Of a stretch of 10,528 nucleotides of DNA, positions 1 through 6,866 are shown one piece after another. Made by a program: the position numbers and the translations under genes. Below the pieces are notes generated by a model that did not search any database, was not told where the DNA came from, and was given only the letters and a program-made list of their open reading frames with translations. The stretch comes from JALRAP01 sp046302815. GTDB lineage: Bacteria > Bacteroidota > Bacteroidia > AKYH767-A > OLB10. The stretch covers positions 1 to 10,528 of the forward strand of contig JBKCHO010000048.1 in NCBI GenBank assembly GCA_046302815.1, in the 5' to 3' direction. The first letter of the stretch is position 1, and each line of letters starts with the position of its first letter.

Positions 1-7
1 TGTCTAT

Positions 8-1666
8 TTACCGGTCGCGGCCAAATACCTTTTTCCCACCGATGTAAGTTTCCATCACTTTGACATTCCAGAGTTCCTTTTCTGGAATTTGCATGATGTC
101 TTTTTCAAGGATAACGAAATCCGCTTCTTTGCCCTTCTGTAGGCTTCCAATATATTGATCCATAAATCCTCCGAAAGCAGGCCAAATGGTCATGCTTTTC
201 AAAGCCTCTTTCCGGCTTATAGCTTGGTTTGGCAGAAACCCATTTTCTGGAAACCCCTTTTGATCTTTTCTTACAACAGCCGCATAAAAACCGAAAAGTG
301 GATTGATGTGCTCCACGGGGAAATCGCTTCCTCCAATGATTAATCCACTTCTTTTCAACAATTCCGCAAAGGCATAAGCCCCCGGCATTCTGTCCTTGCC
401 GAGTCTGGTTACTGCCCAATACATATCAGAGGTTGCGTGTGTGGGCTGAACGCTTGGGATGATGCCGCTGTTTTCATACATTCCGAAATCCATAGTGTCA
501 ATCACCTGTGCGTGCTCGATTCTCCAACGATGATCTTTAAGTTTGGCTGTATGTTTTTTGTAAATATCCAGTACCAACTTATGGGCAGCGTCACCAATGC
601 AGTGAGTGTTCATTTGGTACCCAATGGATGCGATTTCCTTGGCTAGGCTGTCTAGTTTTTTAGATGAATGAATTAAGAAACCATAATGATCTGGTTTGTC
701 CGAGTAAGGTTTTTTCAGAAATGCCCCTCTGGAGCCAAGAGCCCCATCTCCATATACTTTGAATCCGCTTACATAAAGCCGGTCCGACCATTTTTTGTCT
801 TTGCCCTTGTATTGATTGATTTCTGAAATAGTGGCCATGACATTCATGCGCATTTTTAGCTCACCTTTCTGATGGAGGGAGTCGATCAACTTTATGGTCG
901 AGATTTCAAGTCCTCCGTTGATCAATCCTGCATCTGTAACCGATGTCAGTCCTACTTCAAAACAGTTTTTTTGAGCAGCTAATAATGCTGTTATACTCGT
1001 GCTTCGATCCGGTTTTGGTATGCGCTCTTGAACCAGATCAACGGCTGCATCAACGAGAATGCCAGAGGGCTTGCCGTTTTTCATTTCGACGACTCCCCCC
1101 GACACTTTTGTAGAGGAGTTAATGCCAGCCATCTCAATGGCTTTGGAGTTCACGATTGCGGCATGGCCGTCAATTCGCAATAAAAAGACAGGATCGTTTG
1201 GGAATAGACTGTCGAGCTTTGCGTTATCAGGGTACTCCTTGATTTCCCAGTCGTTTTGATCCCAACCTCTACCGAAGATCCATCCAGAGCTTCGCTGGCC
1301 TTTGTATTTGAGCAGGGTATCCAAAATGGATTCGAAGGAAGTCGTTCCAACCAATGATATTTTCTTTAAATCCAATCCATAACCGAAGAAATGACAATGG
1401 CCGTCGTGAAATCCAGGGTAAACAGGAGCGCCTTTCAAATCCGTTACCTGATCTGCACTGTACTTAAGGATTTGCTCATCTGTGCCTATTTCCAATATTT
1501 TTCCGTCTTTGATCGCAAAAGCGGTTGCAACGGTAAAAGAATCATCCACTGTGTAAACCACTCCATTGTAGAAAATGGCATCAGCAGCCGGTTTCTTTTC
1601 TCCGCAACTGGATAAAATAATTGCAATTGAGATTGAATAAATGAAGGGCTTTATATGATTTATCAT
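8..1666 (-). CDS. YtcJ-like amidohydrolase, predicted lipoprotein
   Basis: A complete 552-aa metal-dependent hydrolase of the amidohydrolase-3 (YtcJ-like) family. The N-terminus is a lipoprotein signal: a hydrophobic stretch ends in the lipobox LSSC, with Cys21 as the lipidated residue. The residues after Cys21 (GEKKPA) lack the acidic run of known Bacteroidota surface-export signals, so a periplasm-facing anchor is more likely than surface display. Metal-site candidates are His90 and His92 (GHCH), His355 (NTHCIGD), His385 (RIEH) and Asp448 (GGSDFP). Lys303 (GFKVYGDGALG) and His168 (DGHAA) are further conserved-looking positions. Members hydrolyse C-N bonds in amides or N-acyl compounds, but the substrate here cannot be read from sequence. 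It is the last gene of a three-gene operon, and its ATG overlaps the upstream dehydrogenase stop as ATGA, which also supports this start. Family call is secure; substrate is unknown. Confidence 0.93.
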   Translation of the reverse strand: MINHIKPFIYSISIAIILSSCGEKKPAADAIFYNGVVYTVDDSFTVATAFAIKDGKILEIGTDEQILKYSADQVTDLKGAPVYPGFHDGHCHFFGYGLDLKKISLVGTTSFESILDTLLKYKGQRSSGWIFGRGWDQNDWEIKEYPDNAKLDSLFPNDPVFLLRIDGHAAIVNSKAIEMAGINSSTKVSGGVVEMKNGKPSGILVDAAVDLVQERIPKPDRSTSITALLAAQKNCFEVGLTSVTDAGLINGGLEISTIKLIDSLHQKGELKMRMNVMATISEINQYKGKDKKWSDRLYVSGFKVYGDGALGSRGAFLKKPYSDKPDHYGFLIHSSKKLDSLAKEIASIGYQMNTHCIGDAAHKLVLDIYKKHTAKLKDHRWRIEHAQVIDTMDFGMYENSGIIPSVQPTHATSDMYWAVTRLGKDRMPGAYAFAELLKRSGLIIGGSDFPVEHINPLFGFYAAVVRKDQKGFPENGFLPNQAISRKEALKSMTIWPAFGGFMDQYIGSLQKGKEADFVILEKDIMQIPEKELWNVKVMETYIGGKKVFGRDR

Positions 1667-2427
1667 AAGCTTTCCTTGTGGAAGTTTGAGGTATTGGCTT
1701 GTGCCAATGGGGTAACGAGTATATCATTAAGTGTTACATGCGGTGGCCTGGTGGCGGCAAAAAATATGATTTCGGCTACATCATCTGCTACGAGAGGCTG
1801 ATAACCTTTGTATACCTGTTTAGCTTTTTCCTGATTGCCACCAAATCTGACAAGCGAAAATTCGGTTTCGGCAGCTCCCGGGTCTACAGATGTTACACGG
1901 ATTCCGTAAGGCAAAAGATCAATCCTCATGGATTTGGTAAGTGCATCTACGGCATGTTTAGTTGCGCAGTATACATTGCCTTTCGGGTATGCCTCTTTGC
2001 CAGCAATCGAACTTATGTTGATGATGTGGCCGGTCTTTCTACTTACCATGCCGGGCATAATGGCTCTTGAAACATAAAGTAGTCCTTTGATATTGGTATC
2101 AATCATAATTTCCCAATCATCTATGTTGCCTTCATGGATGGGTGCCAATCCCGAAGCCAGTCCTGCATTGTTTAACAACACATCCACCTTTTGCCATTCG
2201 TTCGGAATACTCGAAATGGACTTCTCCACAGTTGCCCGATCCCTAACATCGAATGGCAGTTTCAGCACCTTGGCTGATGTTCCTAATTCTTGTATTTGAA
2301 TTTCCAACTGATCGAGCCGATCGGTTCTCCTTCCATTGACAATTATATCCCATCCATTTTTGGCGAACAGGAGTGCAGTTGATTTTCCGAATCCAGAGGT
2401 GGCGCCGGTAATAAAGATGATAGGCAT
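1663..2427 (-). CDS. YdfG-like NADP-dependent short-chain dehydrogenase
   Basis: A complete 254-aa classical SDR oxidoreductase, presumably cytosolic. The Rossmann motif TGATSGFG lies at residues 7-14. NGRR at 31-34 places two arginines after beta-2, the usual sign of NADP(H) preference. NNAG is at 86-89. The catalytic set is Asn112, Ser140, Tyr153 and Lys157 (YCATK). The C-terminal half, with VRFGGNQEKA at about 193-202, VADDVAEI at 213-220 and a closing segment VTLNDILVTPLAQA, resembles E. coli YdfG, which oxidises L-allo-threonine, serine and 3-hydroxy acids. A 3-hydroxy acid or hydroxy-amino-acid substrate is therefore the best guess. It sits between the permease and the amidohydrolase: its ATG shares one base with the permease stop (TGATG), and its stop overlaps the next ATG (ATGA). 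Another SDR substrate is possible. Confidence 0.93.
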   Translation of the reverse strand: MPIIFITGATSGFGKSTALLFAKNGWDIIVNGRRTDRLDQLEIQIQELGTSAKVLKLPFDVRDRATVEKSISSIPNEWQKVDVLLNNAGLASGLAPIHEGNIDDWEIMIDTNIKGLLYVSRAIMPGMVSRKTGHIINISSIAGKEAYPKGNVYCATKHAVDALTKSMRIDLLPYGIRVTSVDPGAAETEFSLVRFGGNQEKAKQVYKGYQPLVADDVAEIIFFAATRPPHVTLNDILVTPLAQANTSNFHKESL

Positions 2428-4127
2428 CAGGGTTGTGTGTTAAGTTTGCTTCTACGGTAACTATAACCGAAATAGATGATTAATCCGGCAATTAGCCAAA
2501 CCAAGAACCCAACCCAGTTTTTAACATGAATTTGGGCCATTAGGTACAAGCAGCAAAGGATACCCATTACCGGTATCAACGACAGTCTATAGGACCATGC
2601 TGCAACGCTCATCATCACAAAAACAATGATGAAAATAAACATGGGGGTGTGGTCCCAATCCATCAACGGATTGGCAGTGTTGTTAAACCAAGTTTGATCA
2701 TAAATGGAAATGTAGTAAAGGAAAACCAAGAAAAATCCGGGCATAATGTACTTGCTGTCGATATAAGGTACTTTGAAGGTTCGTTTAATCGATTTGTCTT
2801 TATCCAAGACCAATACTCCTCCGCAAACCATAACAAAGGCGAACAGTGTTCCAATGGAACAAAGATCAACCACAGTGTCCATATCGATGAAGAGTAGAGG
2901 TAGTCCAACAAGCAAGCCCGTAACAATGGTGGCGAATGATGGTGTTCCAAACTTTGGGTGAACCTTTGAAAAGCTTTTCGGCAGCAAACCATCTCGGCTC
3001 ATGCTCATCCAAATCCTGGGTTGTCCGAGTTGAAAAACCAGCAGTACGCCAGCCATGGCAATAACGGCACTTACCGCAATGATACCGCTAATCCATTCCA
3101 GGCCCAAATTGCCAAATGCATAGGCCAATGGATCATCAACATCCAATTCCTTGTAGGGAACCATTCCTGTCAACACTAAAGAAATCAAAATGTACAGTAC
3201 CGTACAAATCACAATAGAATACAACATTCCTCTAGGGAGATCCCTTTGAGGATTGTGACATTCCTCAGCAGTAGTGGATATGGCATCAAAACCAATATAA
3301 GCGAAAAAAACGGCGGATACACCGGCAAGCACACCTCCGATACCCTCAGGCATGAATGGATTCCAATTGTCAGGCTGAACATATGATAAACCCAATCCAA
3401 TGACCATCATTACCACGATGAGTTTTAAAGCCACCATGATGTTGGAGGCGTTTTTGGATTCTTTGATGCCAAGATATACCAGCCAAGTAATGATGATATT
3501 GACCACCATTGCGGGTATGTCCATTATGAATTTGATTCCAGCGACTGTAGGTGCGCTGACCCAAGCTTGGTAGGCCTCGCCGTTTATTAAATTAGGGTCT
3601 GTTGAACTGTTGGAAACTTCGGTGAAAGCTCTCTTGGCGGAGAAGTAATCAATGCCTGACCATGCGGGCAAATGTATGCCATCGGGAAATCCCAGCCATG
3701 GCAAGTGTAAATGTGATAGTAGGGTGGAAAAGTATCCGGACCATGAAATAGCTACAACGATGTTACCTATGGCATATTCCATGATAAGGGCCCAGCCGAT
3801 AATCCAGGCGAAAAGCTCCCCGAAAGCTACATAGGAGTAAGTGTATGCGGAGCCAGAAACAGGCACCATGCCAGCGAATTCAGCGTAACAAAACGCGGCA
3901 AAACCACATGCTATGGCAGTAAAAACAAAAAGTAAAACCACAGCAGGTCCTCCATCAGCACTTGCTTTTCCTATGGTGCTGAAAATCCCAGCTCCAATGA
4001 TAGCTGCTATGCCAAATGCTGTCAAATCCCTAACTCCTAGGTGCTTTTTCAGCCCATTTCCGTTAGGGGACTCGTGGTCAGGTCGGCCAATGGCATCTTG
4101 AATAGATTTTTTTCGGAATAATTGCAT
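2427..4127 (-). CDS. APC-family amino-acid permease (CAT-like)
   Basis: A complete 566-aa inner-membrane transporter of the amino acid-polyamine-organocation superfamily, closest in pattern to the cationic amino acid transporter (CAT) group. A cytosolic N-tail of about 35 residues precedes TM1, which carries the substrate-binding GAGIF motif (45-49). Other family marks are YAEFAGMVPVSGSAYTY from residue 81, GIKESKNASN at 220-229, the TM6 motif FFAYIGFD (274-281), and EECHNPQRDLPRG at 288-300. Twelve to fourteen membrane segments can be read. The tail ends in GLIIYFGYSYRRSKL, typical of CAT-type permeases. The loop at about 134-200 is long. Substrate specificity is not visible; arginine, lysine, or small and branched amino acids are all known in this group. 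It is the first gene of an operon with the SDR and amidohydrolase, and a TATTTTTG -7 box lies 25 bp upstream of its ATG. Confidence 0.94.
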   Translation of the reverse strand: MQLFRKKSIQDAIGRPDHESPNGNGLKKHLGVRDLTAFGIAAIIGAGIFSTIGKASADGGPAVVLLFVFTAIACGFAAFCYAEFAGMVPVSGSAYTYSYVAFGELFAWIIGWALIMEYAIGNIVVAISWSGYFSTLLSHLHLPWLGFPDGIHLPAWSGIDYFSAKRAFTEVSNSSTDPNLINGEAYQAWVSAPTVAGIKFIMDIPAMVVNIIITWLVYLGIKESKNASNIMVALKLIVVMMVIGLGLSYVQPDNWNPFMPEGIGGVLAGVSAVFFAYIGFDAISTTAEECHNPQRDLPRGMLYSIVICTVLYILISLVLTGMVPYKELDVDDPLAYAFGNLGLEWISGIIAVSAVIAMAGVLLVFQLGQPRIWMSMSRDGLLPKSFSKVHPKFGTPSFATIVTGLLVGLPLLFIDMDTVVDLCSIGTLFAFVMVCGGVLVLDKDKSIKRTFKVPYIDSKYIMPGFFLVFLYYISIYDQTWFNNTANPLMDWDHTPMFIFIIVFVMMSVAAWSYRLSLIPVMGILCCLYLMAQIHVKNWVGFLVWLIAGLIIYFGYSYRRSKLNTQP

Positions 4128-4152
4128 GCGTTTAATTTGGATGGCTATGGTT

Positions 4153-4160
4153 CAAAAATA
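4153..4160 (-). promoter_or_regulatory. Candidate -7 box for the permease operon
   Basis: On the minus strand this reads TATTTTTG, matching the Bacteroidota sigma-A consensus TAnnTTTG. It lies 25 bp upstream of the permease ATG, giving a predicted leader of about 20 nt. No TTG -33 element was found at the usual 17-23 bp spacing, so the match rests on the -7 box and its position. Confidence 0.5.
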
Positions 4161-4178
4161 GCTTTTATGTGTGATTAA

Positions 4179-4211
4179 TTGATAAAACATGTTCACTCTC
4201 GGTTATATTTG
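4179..4211 (+). promoter_or_regulatory. Candidate promoter for the 424-aa membrane protein gene
   Basis: TATATTTG at 4204-4211 is a full match to the Bacteroidota -7 consensus TAnnTTTG. TTG at 4179-4181, 22 bp upstream, can serve as the -33 element, within the range reported for Flavobacterium. Only five bases separate the box from the ATG at 4217, so transcription should begin at or next to the start codon. Confidence 0.55.
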
Positions 4212-4216
4212 AGCCT

Positions 4217-5491
4217 ATGGAATTTACAATGGTCGTTTTATGGGGTTTCCTGTTTTTGTGGTTGACTCAAAAAATCAACAAAAAGTGGGCTTTAGGTTTG
4301 CCCACTTGGGTGTTTCCTGCTTTCTTGGCTGTAAAATTTTCTTTGGGATTCATTCTTTTTTTGCTTTACACTTACTACTATAAAGAGAGAAGCGAGGCAG
4401 ATATTTTCAAATATTTTGATGATGCCACTATTCTTTTCAATTATATGCGAATTGATCCTTCCTCTGTTGGAAGTATCATGTGGCACTCCGAATTACCTCT
4501 GGAGTTGGCACCCCGAATGAAAGCTTGGTACTCTGGTGGTGGGTTCAATCTTTTCGATAGCAGCCAGGTAATGATCAAGCTCCATATTTTGATTCGGTTG
4601 GTTTCGTTTGGATCATACCATGTGCACTCCATGATTTTCGCTTTTGCTTCATTTGTTGGATGTATAACTTTGTTGAGAGTGCTCATTAAAAATGCCAAAC
4701 TAAACCCTTGGTTGGTTTTAGTTTGTTTGTTTATGCCTTCATTTCAATTATGGAGCTCAGGACCATTAAAAGAGTCCGTTTCCGTATTTTTGATTCTAGC
4801 CTCCATCTCAAGTTATTACAAGTTTATCATTCATCAGAAAAAAGGTTTTTTTATTTGGAGTATTCTGCCTTTGGTACCCTTGTATTTTTTCAAGCCTTTT
4901 TATGCATTGCTTCTGCCTCCTGCAATGTTGCTTTCCTTCATATTCGGTAGGTATGGAATGAAAGGTGTCTTTGCGTTTATTCTGATGGGATTTGTATTTA
5001 TTGGAATAGCAGATGTCTTTCTTGGAAGTTTGTCGCCTATAGATATTATGGCAACTAAGCAGTCCAACTATTTCGATCATTTCGATTTCAAATCAGCACA
5101 AAGTATGTCTGGAATTCCTCCGCTTGAGCCAAACCTTCATGGTATGGTTCGATTACTTCCGCATGTGCTTTTAAATGCATTCTTACTGCCATTGCCATGG
5201 GAATCATTGAATCCATTGTATCTCGCAAGCGCAGTAGAGAACATGATAGTCTTAGGTGCACTGGTTACCACCTTGATCTTTTGTTTCAAAAGAGGGATAA
5301 ACGACCAAACGGTCTTTGTGGTTTTCCTAATAGGCTACGCAATCATGGTGTATCTATTACTTGGTTTTACCTGTCCCGTGATTGGTTCCTTGATGCGATT
5401 CAAGTCTTGTGTAGAGGTCTTTGTTCCATTAGCAGCCTTGATTGCTTCTGCTCCCTCATTTGAAAAGTCGGCGAACAAGGATTTTGCTTAG
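4217..5491 (+). CDS. Polytopic membrane protein, paralogue of the convergent neighbour
   Basis: A 424-aa integral membrane protein with roughly nine or ten hydrophobic segments. I do not recognise a named family. It shares ordered blocks with the gene at 5456-6769: YYKERSEADIFKYFDD (residues 54-69), a WY pair at 104-105, LIRLVSFGSYHVH (125-137), PSFQLWSSGPLKES (174-187), PLPWES (325-330) and a C-terminal PVIGSLMRFKSCV block. The acidic first block follows the first strong membrane segments and probably faces the periplasm, as catalytic acidic residues do in GT-C glycosyltransferases and related surface-polysaccharide enzymes. That comparison is an inference. No signal peptide or soluble domain is visible. 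The start fits the promoter and the paralogue's N-terminus; Met5 is the nearest alternative. Its last 36 bp overlap the 3' end of the opposing paralogue. It lies alone on its strand, with no glycan gene cluster beside it. Confidence 0.85.
   Translation: MEFTMVVLWGFLFLWLTQKINKKWALGLPTWVFPAFLAVKFSLGFILFLLYTYYYKERSEADIFKYFDDATILFNYMRIDPSSVGSIMWHSELPLELAPRMKAWYSGGGFNLFDSSQVMIKLHILIRLVSFGSYHVHSMIFAFASFVGCITLLRVLIKNAKLNPWLVLVCLFMPSFQLWSSGPLKESVSVFLILASISSYYKFIIHQKKGFFIWSILPLVPLYFFKPFYALLLPPAMLLSFIFGRYGMKGVFAFILMGFVFIGIADVFLGSLSPIDIMATKQSNYFDHFDFKSAQSMSGIPPLEPNLHGMVRLLPHVLLNAFLLPLPWESLNPLYLASAVENMIVLGALVTTLIFCFKRGINDQTVFVVFLIGYAIMVYLLLGFTCPVIGSLMRFKSCVEVFVPLAALIASAPSFEKSANKDFA
5456..5491. other. 36-bp tail-to-tail coding overlap of the two paralogues
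   Basis: The plus-strand gene stops with TAG at 5489-5491 and the minus-strand gene stops with TGA at 5458-5456, so each coding region ends inside the other. No hairpin followed by a T-run was found around 5440-5540. Transcripts from both sides should therefore be complementary at their 3' ends unless termination is Rho-dependent. Confidence 0.9.
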
Positions 5492-6769
5492 GTCTTTATG
5501 TAACCCCGAAGCGATTAAGATTGGGCCGATGATATAGGGCAGTACCAATGCTTTGTATCTTACCAAAGCTCCCGCAACTGGTGTTACCATCCCCACAATA
5601 CACAGGTAAATTATCCCGATCATTATACATATTGAAAAGAAGTTTGACCATTCAACAGTTGGTTTCCTTATTATTAAATACAGGCAGTAAAGTACTAGTG
5701 AAATCAGTATTAAATTCTCTAAACCTGAAACAATAGCCAACAAACCTGAGCTGTTCCATGGCATGGGTCTGATCCAAGAATCCAAGAATCCGCTAAGGAA
5801 TGTCGAACAAAAACCTTGAAGGCTTGTGTCGAGTGTGTCTGTGCTGAACAATGAGGTTGCGTTTTCAGCAATTCCCAGTGTGATGAATGCATTCCTTTTT
5901 TCTTGAAGATAGGTGATCAGTGATTTGTCCGATACGAGTTCCCAGCAGCCCAATGTCAATAGTATTATGGCCAAATAGGATAAAGGAACTGATAATTTGG
6001 ATTTGTTCTCGGTTGAGATGATCCAAGCTATTAAGGCTGGAGCTACCAATAGGAAAAGTTGAAATCTGACTACGAACAATCCCAACAGCGCCATCAGCAA
6101 TCCAAGATAGGTCCATTTCCAATTTCTTTCTAGTGTTACCAGAAAATACAGGCTAATACCTAGCATGCATGTGGCCAGAGTGTCTTTCAACACCCCTGAA
6201 CTCCAGAAAACCACAGACGGAATCAGCAAAAAGCAAAGGAAAAAAGATGGGCTAGCATGCTTATGGAATTTGGTGCAAGAGGCAGTTGCAGACACAATGC
6301 CAATCATGGCTAAAAAGCAAAAAAACACCAAGTGCACCTGATAGTGGCCCCAGCTCACAAATCGAATCAGGGCATTTATTCGGATTGTGGCCCGGTTATC
6401 ATTAACAGGGGAGTGGATATCATACCAGTTGTTCATCTGGTCGTAATAAGTTTTAAGGCTCTCATCTTCTGATCCAACTCCAGTAAGCATTTTCATGAAA
6501 TCCGCAGGCGATTCATGAATAGCGTTGAACATGATTTGGCTGTCATCGAAATATCTGAATGTATCTGCTTTGATTCGTTCCGTGTAATATCCGCTGTAAA
6601 CAACACTCAGAGCGATTCCGAAAACCAACTTTATGATAAACCCGACTTTGATCCATTTTATAGGCACCCCGCTGGATTGCATGAACTTCCACCTGCCAAT
6701 GACAAACAATAGGATAATTGTCCAGGCAGAGGCCAGTATCAAGCCGATGAGAAAGCCGTTGTTAATCAC
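5456..6769 (-). CDS. Polytopic membrane protein, paralogue of the 424-aa neighbour
   Basis: A 437-aa integral membrane protein with about ten hydrophobic segments, starting at GTG. No ATG or TTG occurs in frame between the upstream TAG and this GTG. With this start, the YFDD motif falls at nearly the same residue number as in the paralogue (73-76 against 66-69), which supports it. Blocks shared with the 424-aa protein are YYTERIKADTFRYFDD (61-76), WY at 115-116, LIRFVSWGHYQVH (134-146), PSVVFWSSGVLKDT (184-197), RPMPWNS followed by a GLEN motif, and PVAGALVRYKALV near the C-terminus. These conserved positions suggest a membrane enzyme of GT-C-like or polysaccharide-polymerase type, but function is unproven. 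An 8-bp tandem duplication lies within the gene at 5772-5791. It is divergent from purL and ends 36 bp inside its convergent paralogue. A membrane protein outside carbohydrate metabolism remains possible. Confidence 0.85.
   Translation of the reverse strand: MINNGFLIGLILASAWTIILLFVIGRWKFMQSSGVPIKWIKVGFIIKLVFGIALSVVYSGYYTERIKADTFRYFDDSQIMFNAIHESPADFMKMLTGVGSEDESLKTYYDQMNNWYDIHSPVNDNRATIRINALIRFVSWGHYQVHLVFFCFLAMIGIVSATASCTKFHKHASPSFFLCFLLIPSVVFWSSGVLKDTLATCMLGISLYFLVTLERNWKWTYLGLLMALLGLFVVRFQLFLLVAPALIAWIISTENKSKLSVPLSYLAIILLTLGCWELVSDKSLITYLQEKRNAFITLGIAENATSLFSTDTLDTSLQGFCSTFLSGFLDSWIRPMPWNSSGLLAIVSGLENLILISLVLYCLYLIIRKPTVEWSNFFSICIMIGIIYLCIVGMVTPVAGALVRYKALVLPYIIGPILIASGLHKDLSKILVRRLFK
5772..5791. 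repeat. 8-bp direct tandem repeat inside a coding region
   Basis: ATCCAAGA occurs twice back to back (5772-5779 and 5780-5787), followed by the first four bases of a third copy. The unit length is not a multiple of three, so gain or loss of one copy would shift the frame of the 437-aa gene just before its PMPW motif. With only two and a half copies it is probably stable. Confidence 0.8.
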
Positions 6770-6790
6770 CTGATAATGAGATTTCAGAAG

Positions 6791-6818
6791 GGGCTAATGT
6801 GGTTATTCCACATGGCCC
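6791..6818. repeat. Two-part inverted repeat upstream of the purL -7 box
   Basis: The inner arms ATGTGG (6797-6802) and CCACAT (6808-6813) are perfect reverse complements around the 5-bp centre TTATT. Outer arms GGGC (6791-6794) and GCCC (6815-6818) extend the symmetry after a 2-by-1 base interruption, giving ten paired positions. It ends 8 bp upstream of the -7 box and so covers the -33 region of the purL promoter, where an operator would act. As it lies upstream of the expected purL transcript start, it is not a purL leader hairpin. It could instead form part of the leader of the opposite gene. Confidence 0.6.
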
Positions 6819-6826
6819 AAATTGAC

Positions 6827-6834
6827 TACTTTTG
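6827..6834 (+). promoter_or_regulatory. Candidate -7 box of purL
   Basis: TACTTTTG matches the Bacteroidota consensus TAnnTTTG and lies 32 bp before the purL ATG, predicting a leader of roughly 25 nt. There is no TTG at the normal -33 spacing; that place is taken by the inverted repeat, which may mean the promoter depends on an activator. Immediately downstream, TTGTTG (6832-6837) and CAACAA (6845-6850) form a weak 6-bp inverted repeat around 7 bp. The leader is A-rich with no Shine-Dalgarno sequence, as is usual in this phylum. Confidence 0.55.
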
Positions 6835-6866
6835 TTGCAAATAACAACAATAAACGCATTCATTGA

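Larger units (their letters stand above)
4128..4216. promoter_or_regulatory. Divergent intergenic region between permease operon and membrane-protein gene
   Basis: An 89-bp AT-rich spacer that must drive transcription in both directions. It carries one Bacteroidota-type -7 box on each strand, listed separately. Between them lies a 6-bp inverted repeat, TTTTAT (4163-4168) and ATAAAA (4182-4187), separated by 13 bp. Its centre lies between the two promoters, as expected of a shared operator, but short AT-rich repeats arise easily by chance. No terminator or small RNA gene is seen here. Confidence 0.5.
6770..6866. promoter_or_regulatory. Divergent intergenic region upstream of purL
   Basis: A 97-bp spacer between the GTG of the minus-strand membrane protein and the ATG of purL. 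It holds the purL -7 box and two inverted repeats, listed separately. For the minus-strand gene the best box is TCAATTTG (complement of 6818-6825), one mismatch from TAnnTTTG and therefore weak. I see no purine-riboswitch-like structure. Confidence 0.5.

Noticed and set aside
1699..2070. A 123-aa open frame on the plus strand opposite the dehydrogenase
   Set aside because: It is antisense to a clear SDR with all catalytic residues, and its translation shows no recognisable protein features.
5440..5540. Bidirectional terminator at the convergent junction
   Set aside because: I looked for paired arms flanking the overlap and found none of useful length.
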